Part shown: in pieces, positions 1-10,255 of the stretch
Layout: every line of letters starts with the position of its first letter
How positions within the stretch are numbered: position 1 is the first letter of the stretch
Assembly: GCA_022449545.1 (NCBI GenBank)
Contig: JAKUPN010000006.1
Span: 64,013-128,012, forward strand
Length of the DNA: 64,000 bases
Source of the DNA: Alphaproteobacteria bacterium
GTDB taxonomy: Bacteria; Pseudomonadota; Alphaproteobacteria; UBA6615
Reading direction: 5' to 3'
Translations under genes and position numbers: made by a program
The notes under the pieces: generated by a model
The model's database searches: none
Told to the model about the DNA's origin: nothing
The model's input: the letters and a program-made list of their open reading frames with translations, nothing else

Positions 1-43
1 ACAGCTTGATCTGCTGTCATGCAGATTAGCAAAACTTTGCATG

Positions 44-2710
44 CTAGAAGTTAAGTGATATGTCTCGGTGGACTGCTTGACAGCTGGCTATCTTTCTCGC
101 CATTGCTACAGGCAGGCGTTCTTGTAACCGTATTCCGATTGAGTTACGAATTTTTAATTCATATCCGCTCAGCTGTTTAAACAACTTATCTTCTGCGAGA
201 GCTCTCCATTTAACCTCCATTTCAAATATTTTTATTGCTTCATTAATTAAACTTAAAGATTTACTTCTGTCTTTACTTGTTTTTCTCAAGGAGCGTGATG
301 CTTTTCTCAACTTAGACGTAATTAAATTTGTACTGGGCGCAGACTTCGAAATTATACTTATGACTTCTTTAATTGATTTTTTTGCATCTTTTATCGAACT
401 ATTCTGAACTATATCAATAAGTGATTTAATTTTCGTTGAAGTACTTTGTAAAGCTGGTCCCGATTTTGCACTTATTAAAAGATCTTTTATTGGCTGGTAA
501 GCGTCGTCAACATTACGGCGGTATTTTATCCGTGCTAATTTTTCTGATTTTAATAGACTTTGAAAATTCTTTTTTTCTGTCACCCAATTTGTGGGTATTT
601 CATTGATTATGACCTTTTTTTCACTTTTCAGTAATTCTATATTTCTATCTATTTCTTTTACAGATATTTTTTCAGTTTGGTTTCCATTTTGTATGCGCCG
701 TTTAAGGTTTTGGAATTCTTTTATTTTGTTTTTTATATCTCTTTCTTTTTTTTGTATCTGGCGCACCTGTTTATGTAATGGCCTGTATCCTGGTGTAGCT
801 AGGTTAATTTCTATTTCAGATCTTTGGACCTTATCTGCAAGTTCAAAAGTGTTTAGTGCAGCTGAAAAACTTTTTTCAATTTTATTCCGACGTGTGTCAG
901 GCAAGTAACTGATGTCTATAGATTTAGCTGAAGAAATTGTATTTCTTAGGCTTGTTTCATTATCTTTATAATAAACAAATATTTGTTTCTCTAGACAGTT
1001 TTGTAATCTTCTGTTTTTTGGTGGAGGAGCCGTTTCTGAAGTTAAAAATGCTTGGTTTGGTAGAAAGTTAACTAAACTAGGGAATGCACCTACAATACCT
1101 AAACCCACTAGTTGTAGAATAATGAATGCTACTACACCCTTATATATATCAGTGGTTTTAACTTCTATAGATGCTACTCCTCGTAAATAGAATAAAGCAA
1201 AACCAAAAGGTGGTGTTAAAAACGATGTTTGCATGTTTACGCCAATCATAACTCCTAGCCATACTGCTGTTATGTTGGCTGCTGGATCTGATAGTAGGAT
1301 GGGTGCAACAATAGGGACGACAACAACTGCTATTTCGATGAAGTCTAAAAAAAATCCTAGTAGAAATATCACAGCCATAACTACTACAAACTGTGCCCAA
1401 AAACCTCCAGGTAAACCTGTTAAAAATTCTTTTACAAGATGTTCTCCACCAAAACTTCTAAATGCAGCAGTCAGCATTGCTGCTCCAAGTAAAATGATAA
1501 ATACCATTGACGTGGTTTTTGCTGTCTCTACCATCACGCCTTTTAGTGTGTCGTCAATTTTTATAGTTCTCCAGCCACTCCAGCCTACAGAGATAAGTAG
1601 CGACAACACAGCAATAATAGCGATAATTATTCCAATAGTGTCTTCCTGAGAATTTATGTTTTTGATATTTAGATCAAACTGGTTAATCAGGGTAAGTATT
1701 ATGGTTATGGAGATGATTGCTATTATTGCAGGAGTAAAAGCTCCTTTTTTACCTTCCATAAGACGATAACCAGCCATGATCATTGCACCAATTGCTCCGA
1801 TTGCTCCTGCTTGGTTAACTGTTGCGATTCCCATAATAATCGACCCAAGTACAGCGAGTATCAATGTCAAAGGAGGAACCAAAGCTAGCAGAACCCGAAA
1901 AGCAAATGCCAAGTCTAGTTTGCTGTTTGAATGAACTGGAGGAGCCATTTGTGGTCTTACTAGCGCAGTGATAAGAATATATGTGACATATAATGCAACA
2001 AGAACTAACCCAGGAAGTAAGGCTCCCAGAAACATATCACCTGCGCTAGTAGAAGTGATTCCAAATTCAGTTGGTAAAGTTGTTTGGCCAGTTGCGTTCT
2101 TGTATTCTTGCCAACGAAGAGTGGCGGCTTGATCAGTTGCATTGGATAATTGATCAGCAAGAATTATTAGCACTATAGACGGCGGTATAATCTGACCTAA
2201 TGTACCTGCTGCAGCTATAGTGCCTGATGCAAGAGATTTAGAGTAATTATTCCGCAACATCGCCGGCAGTGAAATTAATCCCATTGCTACTACTGTTGCC
2301 CCTAGAATCCCTGTAGTCGCTGCGAGCAAGGCTCCAACAAGTACAACTGAGATACCAAGCCCTCCAGGAACTGGACCAAATAGTTGAGCCATTGTTACAA
2401 GAAGGTCTTCAGCGATTTTTGAACGTTGCAGCATTATTCCCATAAATACAAATAAGGGCACCGCTATCAATGTATCCCGCTCTACCTCCCAGTAGATACC
2501 TCGAAAATTTGTTACTCCGGCGCTAAGCCATTGGACGGGACCATCTTGAGAGAAATAAGCACTAATATCTCCGGCAAATATTGATCCTGCAATAGAAGCT
2601 AGTCCTATTGTTAAAATTGCTGACCCAGGCAGTGCAAATGCAACAGGAAAACCTGCGGCTAGGGCCCCAGCCATTGTCAAAACGAGGATTGCTAAGAAGA
2701 ATAGTTCCAT
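44..2710 (-). CDS. TRAP transporter large permease (DctM-like) with long coiled-coil-like C-terminal extension
   Basis: 888 aa; multi-TM DctM-like N-terminal ~560 aa, then ~325 aa hydrophilic Lys/Glu-rich tail; downstream of DctP and DctQ genes. Confidence 0.9.
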   Translation of the reverse strand: MELFFLAILVLTMAGALAAGFPVAFALPGSAILTIGLASIAGSIFAGDISAYFSQDGPVQWLSAGVTNFRGIYWEVERDTLIAVPLFVFMGIMLQRSKIAEDLLVTMAQLFGPVPGGLGISVVLVGALLAATTGILGATVVAMGLISLPAMLRNNYSKSLASGTIAAAGTLGQIIPPSIVLIILADQLSNATDQAATLRWQEYKNATGQTTLPTEFGITSTSAGDMFLGALLPGLVLVALYVTYILITALVRPQMAPPVHSNSKLDLAFAFRVLLALVPPLTLILAVLGSIIMGIATVNQAGAIGAIGAMIMAGYRLMEGKKGAFTPAIIAIISITIILTLINQFDLNIKNINSQEDTIGIIIAIIAVLSLLISVGWSGWRTIKIDDTLKGVMVETAKTTSMVFIILLGAAMLTAAFRSFGGEHLVKEFLTGLPGGFWAQFVVVMAVIFLLGFFLDFIEIAVVVVPIVAPILLSDPAANITAVWLGVMIGVNMQTSFLTPPFGFALFYLRGVASIEVKTTDIYKGVVAFIILQLVGLGIVGAFPSLVNFLPNQAFLTSETAPPPKNRRLQNCLEKQIFVYYKDNETSLRNTISSAKSIDISYLPDTRRNKIEKSFSAALNTFELADKVQRSEIEINLATPGYRPLHKQVRQIQKKERDIKNKIKEFQNLKRRIQNGNQTEKISVKEIDRNIELLKSEKKVIINEIPTNWVTEKKNFQSLLKSEKLARIKYRRNVDDAYQPIKDLLISAKSGPALQSTSTKIKSLIDIVQNSSIKDAKKSIKEVISIISKSAPSTNLITSKLRKASRSLRKTSKDRSKSLSLINEAIKIFEMEVKWRALAEDKLFKQLSGYELKIRNSIGIRLQERLPVAMARKIASCQAVHRDISLNF

Positions 2711-2789
2711 AATGTCTTAATTTTTTTGTTACATAAAATAACTTTGTCGTAAGTCTATAAGTGTAAGTTCAATAAATTATTAGTGGATT

Positions 2790-3818
2790 TTATAATTCTG
2801 GTTCGCCTTTTAAGTCAGCAGCGCTAGATAAAAAATAGCTTGTAAATTGTATCATCATCGAAACAGCATATACGGCTAAAAACCCTGCCATTAAATATTT
2901 GACATATAGCCCAAACCCACTTTGTGTCATCTCAAATGCCAGCAATGGACTATTAATAACTGTAGCTTTGCTCCACATTCCAAGGGCTAATATAGTCCAA
3001 CATAATGGGACACCTAACAAAATTGATCCAACTAAATTAACCCATGCCTTTTTCGTTTCGTTAAATCCTGCATATAGAACATCCACTCTAACATGTGCAT
3101 CCTCAATCAAGGTGTAGGCACTTGCAAAAAGAAAGAGAGCTGCATACCAAAATCTAACAAGATCTCCGAGAAATGCCTGTTCATAAGAAAATATAAAACG
3201 AACTATGACTATTTGAAATTCAGCAATTACTACTAGTAATGCTAGCCAGACAAAGCTCAGCCCTTTTATGTAATAAGCAAAGATTAAAGAGATTAGTATT
3301 AGGGGGTAATGAACGTAGATTCCTCTGAATCTAGATTGGGCAAGAGATTTTCCAAGCTCAGATCCTACGACATGGGAAAGCAATCCTTCAACTCTTAGGA
3401 ATGAAATAGCACTATCCACGACACCAATGAACAAAACAGCCCAAAAAGCGACACGTATAATATAAGCTGAGAGAGATGTAAGGCAAGAAGCGTCTTCTCT
3501 TAATGCCCTATTATTTGTTAAAACTATGTATAGTAACAAAACAAGCAACGAACCTACGTAACTGGTTACCTGTAACCAGCCAAGTAAAATTTCTATGTCT
3601 GAAAGTGATTTTTTTACTGGTTCTAACCCAAACCAGTTTTTATTTGAAAACAAAGTTACTAAACCAGGCCAACCACGCCAGAAAATTAAATAATTATTAA
3701 TAAGAAATATAAAGGCCATTCCAATAGTTGAAAGAGCAATAAATCTTATAGCCAGATTGGTTTTAAGAGATCTGGTTAGTTGATTTTTTGAGATTACCGA
3801 GTTCAAAATTTTTCCCAA
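2790..3818 (-). CDS. TRAP transporter small permease (DctQ-like), enlarged
   Basis: 342 aa multi-TM protein between the dctP and dctM genes. Confidence 0.8.
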   Translation of the reverse strand: MGKILNSVISKNQLTRSLKTNLAIRFIALSTIGMAFIFLINNYLIFWRGWPGLVTLFSNKNWFGLEPVKKSLSDIEILLGWLQVTSYVGSLLVLLLYIVLTNNRALREDASCLTSLSAYIIRVAFWAVLFIGVVDSAISFLRVEGLLSHVVGSELGKSLAQSRFRGIYVHYPLILISLIFAYYIKGLSFVWLALLVVIAEFQIVIVRFIFSYEQAFLGDLVRFWYAALFLFASAYTLIEDAHVRVDVLYAGFNETKKAWVNLVGSILLGVPLCWTILALGMWSKATVINSPLLAFEMTQSGFGLYVKYLMAGFLAVYAVSMMIQFTSYFLSSAADLKGEPEL

Positions 3819-3867
3819 AAACTAATTAAAGTAATAATATTTTACTCTAATTATATAGATATGATTA

Positions 3868-3899
3868 ACGAGAGCGAAACATTAAGGTTTCGCTCTCGT
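3868..3899 (-). terminator. Perfect 13-bp hairpin between dctP and dctQ (attenuator or mRNA-stabilising stem)
   Basis: acgagagcgaaac / attaag / gtttcgctctcgt; 13 bp stem, 6 nt loop; no strong U tract on the minus strand. Confidence 0.7.
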
Positions 3900-3920
3900 C
3901 ACTAATCTTTAAACGATAAT

Positions 3921-5018
3921 TTATAAGCCGAGAACTCTGTTGCGCTGTCTTAGATAAGCGACATCAGCAATATTGGCCCAGGCTCCAACTTCACTTCGAG
4001 ATTTGATGAAACTTTCATGAATTTTATTTGCTAATGGACTATGAGCTCTAACTTCTTCAAAGACTTCGTTAGCAGCGGTTCCAAAACTATCATAGATCTC
4101 GTCATTAAATTCACGAAGCTGAACACCCTGATCTTTTATAAGAGAGGCCAAGGCAGCACCATTTTTAGCATTGTACTCAGACATCATAACGTCGTTTTCC
4201 ATCGATGCTGCTGATTCTAATATCGTTTGATCATTTTTGGATAATTTACTCCAAAATGAGGCATTCATTCCGAACGACAACATTGATCCAGGTTCGTGCA
4301 TGCCCGGGAAGTAATAATATTTAGCTGCTTCGTAGAATTTCATGAAGCCGTCATTCCAAGGACCAACCCACTCGGTTGCATCGATAGCACCAGATACAAG
4401 GTTTTCATAAATTTGGCCACCAGGTAGTGAAACAGGTGAGGCGCCAAGTTTTGCCATAACATCACCACCTAGGCCTGGGATACGCATTTTCAGACCTTTA
4501 AGATCGTCAGCTGAGTTTATTTCCTTATTAAACCAGCCACCCATTTGTACACCTGTGCTTCCAGCCATTACTGCTTTTATACCGAAACTTCCAGCTAATT
4601 CATCCCAAAGTTGTTGTCCGCCTCCAAATCGTATCCAAGCATTCATTTCGGTATAAGTTAAACCAAAAGGAACTGAGGTGAAGTAGGCCCAACCAGGATG
4701 TTTGCCTTTCCAATAATAATCTGCTGCGTGATATGCCTGGGCATTGCCTGAAGCGACCTCATCGAAGGAATCGAATGCCCCGACACGTTCGCCAGCAGCG
4801 AAGTATTCTATTTGAATACGTCCGTCACTCATGTCTGCAATTCGCTTAGCCATTCTCTGAGCGCCTGTTCCTAGTCCAGGAAAATCACGCGGCCATGTAG
4901 CAACCATGGCTATTTCAACGCGATCTTTTGCTATGGCAGGAGTTGCAAGACCGGTTGCTGCAAGAGCGCTTCCTGCACTGGCTATTCCAGCTGTTTTAAT
5001 AAATTTACGTCTTTTCAT
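3921..5018 (-). CDS. TRAP transporter substrate-binding protein (DctP; TakP-like)
   Basis: 365 aa; Tat-like leader MKRRKFIKTAG...TPAIA; NTGVQMGGWF-like (STGVQMGGWF) and DATEWVGPW motifs as in TakP alpha-keto-acid binding proteins. Confidence 0.9.
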   Translation of the reverse strand: MKRRKFIKTAGIASAGSALAATGLATPAIAKDRVEIAMVATWPRDFPGLGTGAQRMAKRIADMSDGRIQIEYFAAGERVGAFDSFDEVASGNAQAYHAADYYWKGKHPGWAYFTSVPFGLTYTEMNAWIRFGGGQQLWDELAGSFGIKAVMAGSTGVQMGGWFNKEINSADDLKGLKMRIPGLGGDVMAKLGASPVSLPGGQIYENLVSGAIDATEWVGPWNDGFMKFYEAAKYYYFPGMHEPGSMLSFGMNASFWSKLSKNDQTILESAASMENDVMMSEYNAKNGAALASLIKDQGVQLREFNDEIYDSFGTAANEVFEEVRAHSPLANKIHESFIKSRSEVGAWANIADVAYLRQRNRVLGL

Positions 5019-5350
5019 AATGCTCTCCCTGATAAGTTTAGAGTATTAATAGTTAAATCTATTCGAAACATTTTTGAGCCTTAGGTAAAATTATTGATAC
5101 GGAGTAAAATAAATTGAAATATTAATAAGGCCTAAAGGATTATTCGAAAACAATATGTGTTGTTGTTAAAATAATGTTATAATAATTCAAGTACATCTTA
5201 CTGTAATGTTATCGTCATATATTAAATAGTGTATACTATAAGGTTGTTTTATTGGGTCTGTTATTTTAATTGATATAAGCTTAGGTTAGTAACAGTAAAT
5301 GAGCAAGTCAGAGATATGGTATAACATCTATTCAGTTCACTATTAGGGCG

Positions 5351-6085
5351 TTAATTAAATACATTACCGTCAAAATTTACCCAACCTGTACTCCCAAGAA
5401 TCTCTATTGGTTTATATCTAGTTTTATATGCCATTTTGTTACAGTTTTTTATCCAGTAACCAAGATAGACATAGGAAAGACCAATCTTTGATGCTTCATT
5501 GGTTAACCACAGAATCATAAAGTTACCCAAACTCCGATTTTGTTCTTTCGGGTCATAATAACTATACACGGCCGAGTAGGCATCACTTATCCTGTCTACT
5601 ATGCAGCCAGCTACAAGAATCCCAAGTTCAGTACGAAATTCTAATAATTTAGTATCAACATCAGATATCTCCACCATATCTTTAAAATCTTGATATTTCA
5701 TCGACGCCATTTCTCCCTCCTTATGACGTATTTTTTGATATGAATTAAATATATGATAATGCTCTTTAGTTGCAATTGGTTCGATAAATTTAACGTTTAA
5801 CTCATTATTTCGCTTTATAATTCTTCGCTCTGAACGATTTGCACTAAACTGCTTTGCAACAATTCTTATGGGAACACAACTCGAGCAAGTAGGGCAGGAG
5901 GGACGGTATATAATTTTTTGAGATCTTCTAAACCCAGAACGAGTTAGGGTCTCATGGTGGTTTTTGGAATTTATTTGTTTTAATTCAGTAAATATGTTTC
6001 TTTCAGTTTGGCCCGTCAAATATGGACAAGGCATTGTCTCGGTCCTGTAAAATGTTATTGGAGAATCAGAAACGGTATTTGTCAT
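5351..6085 (-). CDS. bpt: Aspartate/glutamate leucyltransferase (arginyl-tRNA-protein transferase family)
   Basis: 244 aa; CPYL, FRRSQKIIYRPSCPTCSSCVPIRI and YLGYWI motifs. Confidence 0.88.
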   Translation of the reverse strand: MTNTVSDSPITFYRTETMPCPYLTGQTERNIFTELKQINSKNHHETLTRSGFRRSQKIIYRPSCPTCSSCVPIRIVAKQFSANRSERRIIKRNNELNVKFIEPIATKEHYHIFNSYQKIRHKEGEMASMKYQDFKDMVEISDVDTKLLEFRTELGILVAGCIVDRISDAYSAVYSYYDPKEQNRSLGNFMILWLTNEASKIGLSYVYLGYWIKNCNKMAYKTRYKPIEILGSTGWVNFDGNVFN

Positions 6086-6187
6086 TTTTTATACTGTATG
6101 GATTATTCGAGTTATAATTTAAGCTATAGCTCAATAATAAACGTTTAAAGAAGAATCAGCAAATAGCTCGTATTTTAAGAGTTAACA

Positions 6188-6808
6188 TTAATTAGGCATT
6201 ATCATAGTCGAATTATCTGATTCCTCTTTATTATTTCTTTGCCAGTAAGAGATATGATCCTGTATCACAGCTAAAATATCCGTTGCTTTAGTATCTAATC
6301 CATATTCCATAAGAGCAGGTTCTTGCATTTCCATGTCTGCCCATATTTCTTGGATAAATGAAAAAGGAAAAGGCAAATCAGACTTTGCTTTTGGGGGATC
6401 AGAAAACTTGAAAACAAGATAAGGTCCTCTCCTAGATCTAGTTAACATGCTAATAATACCTCTTCGAACAGAACTAGAGTGAGCTATAAAATCTATGTTT
6501 TCCCATCTAACTGTTCCCACATGCCAGTCTCTTACATAAATACCGTTTACGTCGATAATAACTTGAGGACGTTTGTCGGTGATTCTTTTAGATGTAATTA
6601 TTCCCCAAAAACAAAAACCTAGAAAAAATACTGCTAAAATTGATAGAGAACCAAGGTCTGTATTTTCGACTAAAAATGGAAGAATCATAATAATAACGCA
6701 CACTGATAGTATCGCCAAAAGCTTAAAAAGGTGGGTTTTTGGGTTATAATAAACATAAAAATCGAGTGGATTATTTTCTCCACTTTTCATATCAGTATTT
6801 CCAATCAA
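6188..6808 (-). CDS. Hypothetical membrane protein with two N-terminal TM segments
   Basis: 206 aa ORF between hemB and bpt; hydrophobic N-terminus; start may be an internal Met. Confidence 0.6.
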   Translation of the reverse strand: MIGNTDMKSGENNPLDFYVYYNPKTHLFKLLAILSVCVIIMILPFLVENTDLGSLSILAVFFLGFCFWGIITSKRITDKRPQVIIDVNGIYVRDWHVGTVRWENIDFIAHSSSVRRGIISMLTRSRRGPYLVFKFSDPPKAKSDLPFPFSFIQEIWADMEMQEPALMEYGLDTKATDILAVIQDHISYWQRNNKEESDNSTMIMPN

Positions 6809-6813
6809 TAAAC

Positions 6814-7842
6814 TTAAGAGTTTAGGTGACGCGCCGCGTCAATGGCAAAATAGGTCAAAACTCCATTGCATCCAGCCCTTTTAAATGAAATTAGAGTTTC
6901 TAACATTACTTTATTTAAATCCACAGCTCCTGCTTCGGCAGCAAAACGAATCATAGAATATTCACCACTCACATTATAAGCGAATGTAGGTAAACCGAAC
7001 TTTTCTTTAACCCTCCATATTATGTCTAAGTATGGTAAGCCAGGTTTAATCATTACCATGTCTGCACCTTCGTTGATGTCCAAAGCTACTTCTCTTAGGG
7101 CTTCGTCAGAGTTTGATGGATCAATCTGATATGTGTCTTTAGTTTCTCCTGCTAAAAAACCTGAGCTATCTATTGCATCACGAAATGGTCCATAAAAAGA
7201 AGAAGAAAATTTTGCGGCATAAGACATGATCATCACTTTTTGATAATCATGTGTGTCTAGGAATTTACGGATTTTACCTATCCTGCCGTCCATCATGTCA
7301 GAAGGAGCAATAATATCACAACCTGCTTGTGCTTGAACAAGAGCTTGGCGGCAAAGCGCGTCTAAGGTTGTATCGTTTTCTACGTGGCCATTTTGAACGA
7401 GACCATCATGTCCATCAGAGTTAAATGGATCCAAAGCGACGTCACATATGATGCCAATATCTGCGTGTGTTTCTTTAATCCGCCTTATTGCTTGGCATAA
7501 TAAATTATCTGGGTTCCAAGCTTCTTCTGCATCTGGAGTTTTAAGTTTTGGATTAATGACAGGAAAAAGTGCTACAGCAGGGATGCCTAGTGATTTGGTT
7601 TCTTTTATTATTTTGGATAACTCATCAATGGAATATCTTCTGACACCAGGCATGGTTTCGATAAATTCAGATCCATGTGTTTCGTCCTTAATAAAAAGAG
7701 GTAGAATTAAGTCGTTAGGATCTAAATTATTCTCCCTGACCATCCTACGAGACCACTCAAATCGACGATTACGTCTCATTCGAGTGGTCGGATATGATCC
7801 AAATAATGTTTCCATGCTGGCTCTCACTCTTGCCCTTGTCAA
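6814..7842 (-). CDS. hemB: Porphobilinogen synthase (delta-aminolevulinic acid dehydratase)
   Basis: 342 aa; CDVALDPFNSDGHDGLV, SDMMDGRIG and MIKPGLPYLDI motifs. Confidence 0.96.
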   Translation of the reverse strand: MTRARVRASMETLFGSYPTTRMRRNRRFEWSRRMVRENNLDPNDLILPLFIKDETHGSEFIETMPGVRRYSIDELSKIIKETKSLGIPAVALFPVINPKLKTPDAEEAWNPDNLLCQAIRRIKETHADIGIICDVALDPFNSDGHDGLVQNGHVENDTTLDALCRQALVQAQAGCDIIAPSDMMDGRIGKIRKFLDTHDYQKVMIMSYAAKFSSSFYGPFRDAIDSSGFLAGETKDTYQIDPSNSDEALREVALDINEGADMVMIKPGLPYLDIIWRVKEKFGLPTFAYNVSGEYSMIRFAAEAGAVDLNKVMLETLISFKRAGCNGVLTYFAIDAARHLNS

Positions 7843-8031
7843 ATTGAACGAACTATAACTAATTTTTAAAAAGCTATATAGCTATTGCTAGCACACAATA
7901 TTGATAGATACTCTATGAATTATTTATTTAAAGTTGAAAGTTATAGATATAGAAAAATACATTGGTAAATAATTAATCAGTTAGTTTATATATAAATACT
8001 AATAAATGTTAATTTAATGGAGTCCTAACCA

Positions 8032-9171
8032 GTGGATTTTAAATTATCAGAAGAACAGATAGCAATTCAGGATCTAGCTAGAAGGTTCTCTATTGAGGAG
8101 ATATTGCCAAACGCTTCATCATGGGATGAAAAGTCGACATTCCCAATAGAATCTTTGAGAAAAGCTGCAGCTCTAGGATTTGCGAGTATATACTGTTCTA
8201 CTGCTTATGGTGGTTCAGGCCTTGGTAGGTTAGAAGCTGCCTTGGTGTTTGAAGAACTTGCATCAGCATGTCCTTCAACTTCCGCTTATCTGTCGATTCA
8301 TAACATGTCATCTTGGATGATAGATAAATTCGGTGATGATCAGTTAAAAAAACAATTTCTTCCAAAATTATTTTCTATGGATTTCTTTGCCAGTTATTGT
8401 CTAACGGAACCTAGTTCAGGTTCCGATGCGGCGTCCTTAAAATCCAAAGCTATAAGGGATGGTGATTCATATGTTATTAATGGCGAAAAAGTTTTCATAT
8501 CAGGTGGTTCTGTATCAGATGTTTATGTCTGCATGCTTAGAACAGGTGAAGAGGGATCTAAGGGAATATCTTGTATTATTGTAGAGAAAGATTCTCCTGG
8601 TTTGAGTTTTGGTAAGCTCGAAAAAAAGTTAGGATGGAATAGTCAGCCCACAGCATCAGTCATATTTGAGGATTGTCGCGTTCCGATATCTAATTTAGTA
8701 GGCAAAGAGGGAGACGGTTTCAAAATTGCCATGCAAGGTCTAGATGGTGGGCGTATTAATATAGGAGCTTGTTCCATAGGCGGTGCTCGTGCATGTCTCG
8801 ATTTAACAAAGGAACATCTAAAAACACGGAAGCAATTTGGCCAGCCGCTAGCTGATTTTCAGGCATTGCAATTTGATCTTGCGGACATGGCAACCGATTT
8901 AGAAATATCTAGAGTTATGTTGCATAAAGCGGCTTGTATGTTTGATTCTAATTCACATAATACCACACAAGCATCCGCAATGGCCAAAAGAGTAGCTACT
9001 GATTTTGGGTTTGATATCGTAAATAAAGCGTTACAACTCCATGGAGGGTATGGTTACCTAAAAGAATTTCCCGTTGAACGATATTTAAGAGACCTAAGAG
9101 TGCATCAAATCCTAGAAGGGACAAACGAAATTATGAGATTGATCATTTCTAGGAATTTACTGAGGCAATAG
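8032..9171 (+). CDS. Acyl-CoA dehydrogenase (isobutyryl-CoA dehydrogenase-like)
   Basis: 379 aa; CLTEPSSGSDAAS, QLHGGYGYLKEFPVERYLRDLRVHQILEGTNEIMR; followed by HIBYL-CoA hydrolase and mmsB; GTG start. Confidence 0.92.
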   Translation: MDFKLSEEQIAIQDLARRFSIEEILPNASSWDEKSTFPIESLRKAAALGFASIYCSTAYGGSGLGRLEAALVFEELASACPSTSAYLSIHNMSSWMIDKFGDDQLKKQFLPKLFSMDFFASYCLTEPSSGSDAASLKSKAIRDGDSYVINGEKVFISGGSVSDVYVCMLRTGEEGSKGISCIIVEKDSPGLSFGKLEKKLGWNSQPTASVIFEDCRVPISNLVGKEGDGFKIAMQGLDGGRINIGACSIGGARACLDLTKEHLKTRKQFGQPLADFQALQFDLADMATDLEISRVMLHKAACMFDSNSHNTTQASAMAKRVATDFGFDIVNKALQLHGGYGYLKEFPVERYLRDLRVHQILEGTNEIMRLIISRNLLRQ

Positions 9172-9181
9172 AACAATCAAC

Positions 9182-10228
9182 ATGACTCAAGAAAACGAAG
9201 TATTATTCGATGTTCAAGGTTGTCTCGGATTGATTACTTTAAATAAGCCCAAGGCATTGAATGCATTGTCATTAAATATGGTGGTGTCTATTCATAATCA
9301 ATTAATTGTTTGGGCATCAGATAAGACTATCGAACTGATAGTTATTAAGGCGGATGGAAACCGCGCTTTTTGTGTGGGTGGTGATGTTAGAGCTTTGTAT
9401 GATAATCGTGGCACAAATTATGGTTCTGAATTTTGTGGAAAAGAGTATTTATTAAATACCTATCTTTTTAACTACCCAAAACCGTACTTGGCTTTCATGG
9501 ACGGAGCGGTAATGGGAGGTGGCGTAGGTGTTTCAATACATGGATCTCATAGAATAGTTACGGAACGTACGATATTTGCTATGCCGGAAACAGGTATAGG
9601 CCTATTTCCTGATATTGGAGCAGGATGGTTTTTGCCAAGATGTCCTGGAGAAATAGGAATGTATTTGGGGCTCACAGGATATCGTTTAAATGCAGCCGAT
9701 TGTATATACTCAGGTTTGGCTGATTATTACATTCCCTCAAACTCTCTTGATACTGTTGTTGATAAACTATCTCAGATTGATGTTACTAGAAGTAATATAA
9801 ATGATGTGCTTGATGAAATATCTATACGCGGTTACGAATCTACACTCGATCAAATTAAAAAATCCATTGATCGTTGTTTCTCAGCCGATAGTGTTGAAGA
9901 TATAATTAGTAGACTTAGAGAAGAGAAAAGCGACTGGGCTGAGGAAACCATCAATATAATAACATTAAAGTCTCCAACTTCTCTAAAAATTACTTTTAAA
10001 CAGTTGAGAGCTGGTGCGTCGATGAAAATATTTGAAGACGTAATGGCTATGGAATATCGGATAGCAACCCACGTTTATAAAGGATGTGACTTTTTTGAAG
10101 GAATACGTGCAGTAGTAATAGACAAAGACGGTAAACCAAACTGGGATCCGTCCTCTTTGGAGGAGGTCGCCTCCATTGATGTTGACGAATATTTTAAGAA
10201 AGTCAATGGAGAGCCTAGTTTTAGATAG
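9182..10228 (+). CDS. 3-hydroxyisobutyryl-CoA hydrolase (enoyl-CoA hydratase/isomerase family)
   Basis: 348 aa; GNRAFCVGGDVRALYD, MPETGIGLFPDIGAGWFLPR. Confidence 0.92.
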   Translation: MTQENEVLFDVQGCLGLITLNKPKALNALSLNMVVSIHNQLIVWASDKTIELIVIKADGNRAFCVGGDVRALYDNRGTNYGSEFCGKEYLLNTYLFNYPKPYLAFMDGAVMGGGVGVSIHGSHRIVTERTIFAMPETGIGLFPDIGAGWFLPRCPGEIGMYLGLTGYRLNAADCIYSGLADYYIPSNSLDTVVDKLSQIDVTRSNINDVLDEISIRGYESTLDQIKKSIDRCFSADSVEDIISRLREEKSDWAEETINIITLKSPTSLKITFKQLRAGASMKIFEDVMAMEYRIATHVYKGCDFFEGIRAVVIDKDGKPNWDPSSLEEVASIDVDEYFKKVNGEPSFR

Positions 10229-10255
10229 AAAGATTTAATTTGTGAGGGACAAGAA

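Noticed and set aside
591-908. Antisense ORF opposite the DctM tail
   Set aside because: Overlaps a long coherent CDS; composition is that of a reverse-complement shadow ORF.
1233-1649. 138-aa plus-strand ORF
   Set aside because: Fully antisense to DctM transmembrane domain; low-complexity Ile/Thr/Ser shadow.
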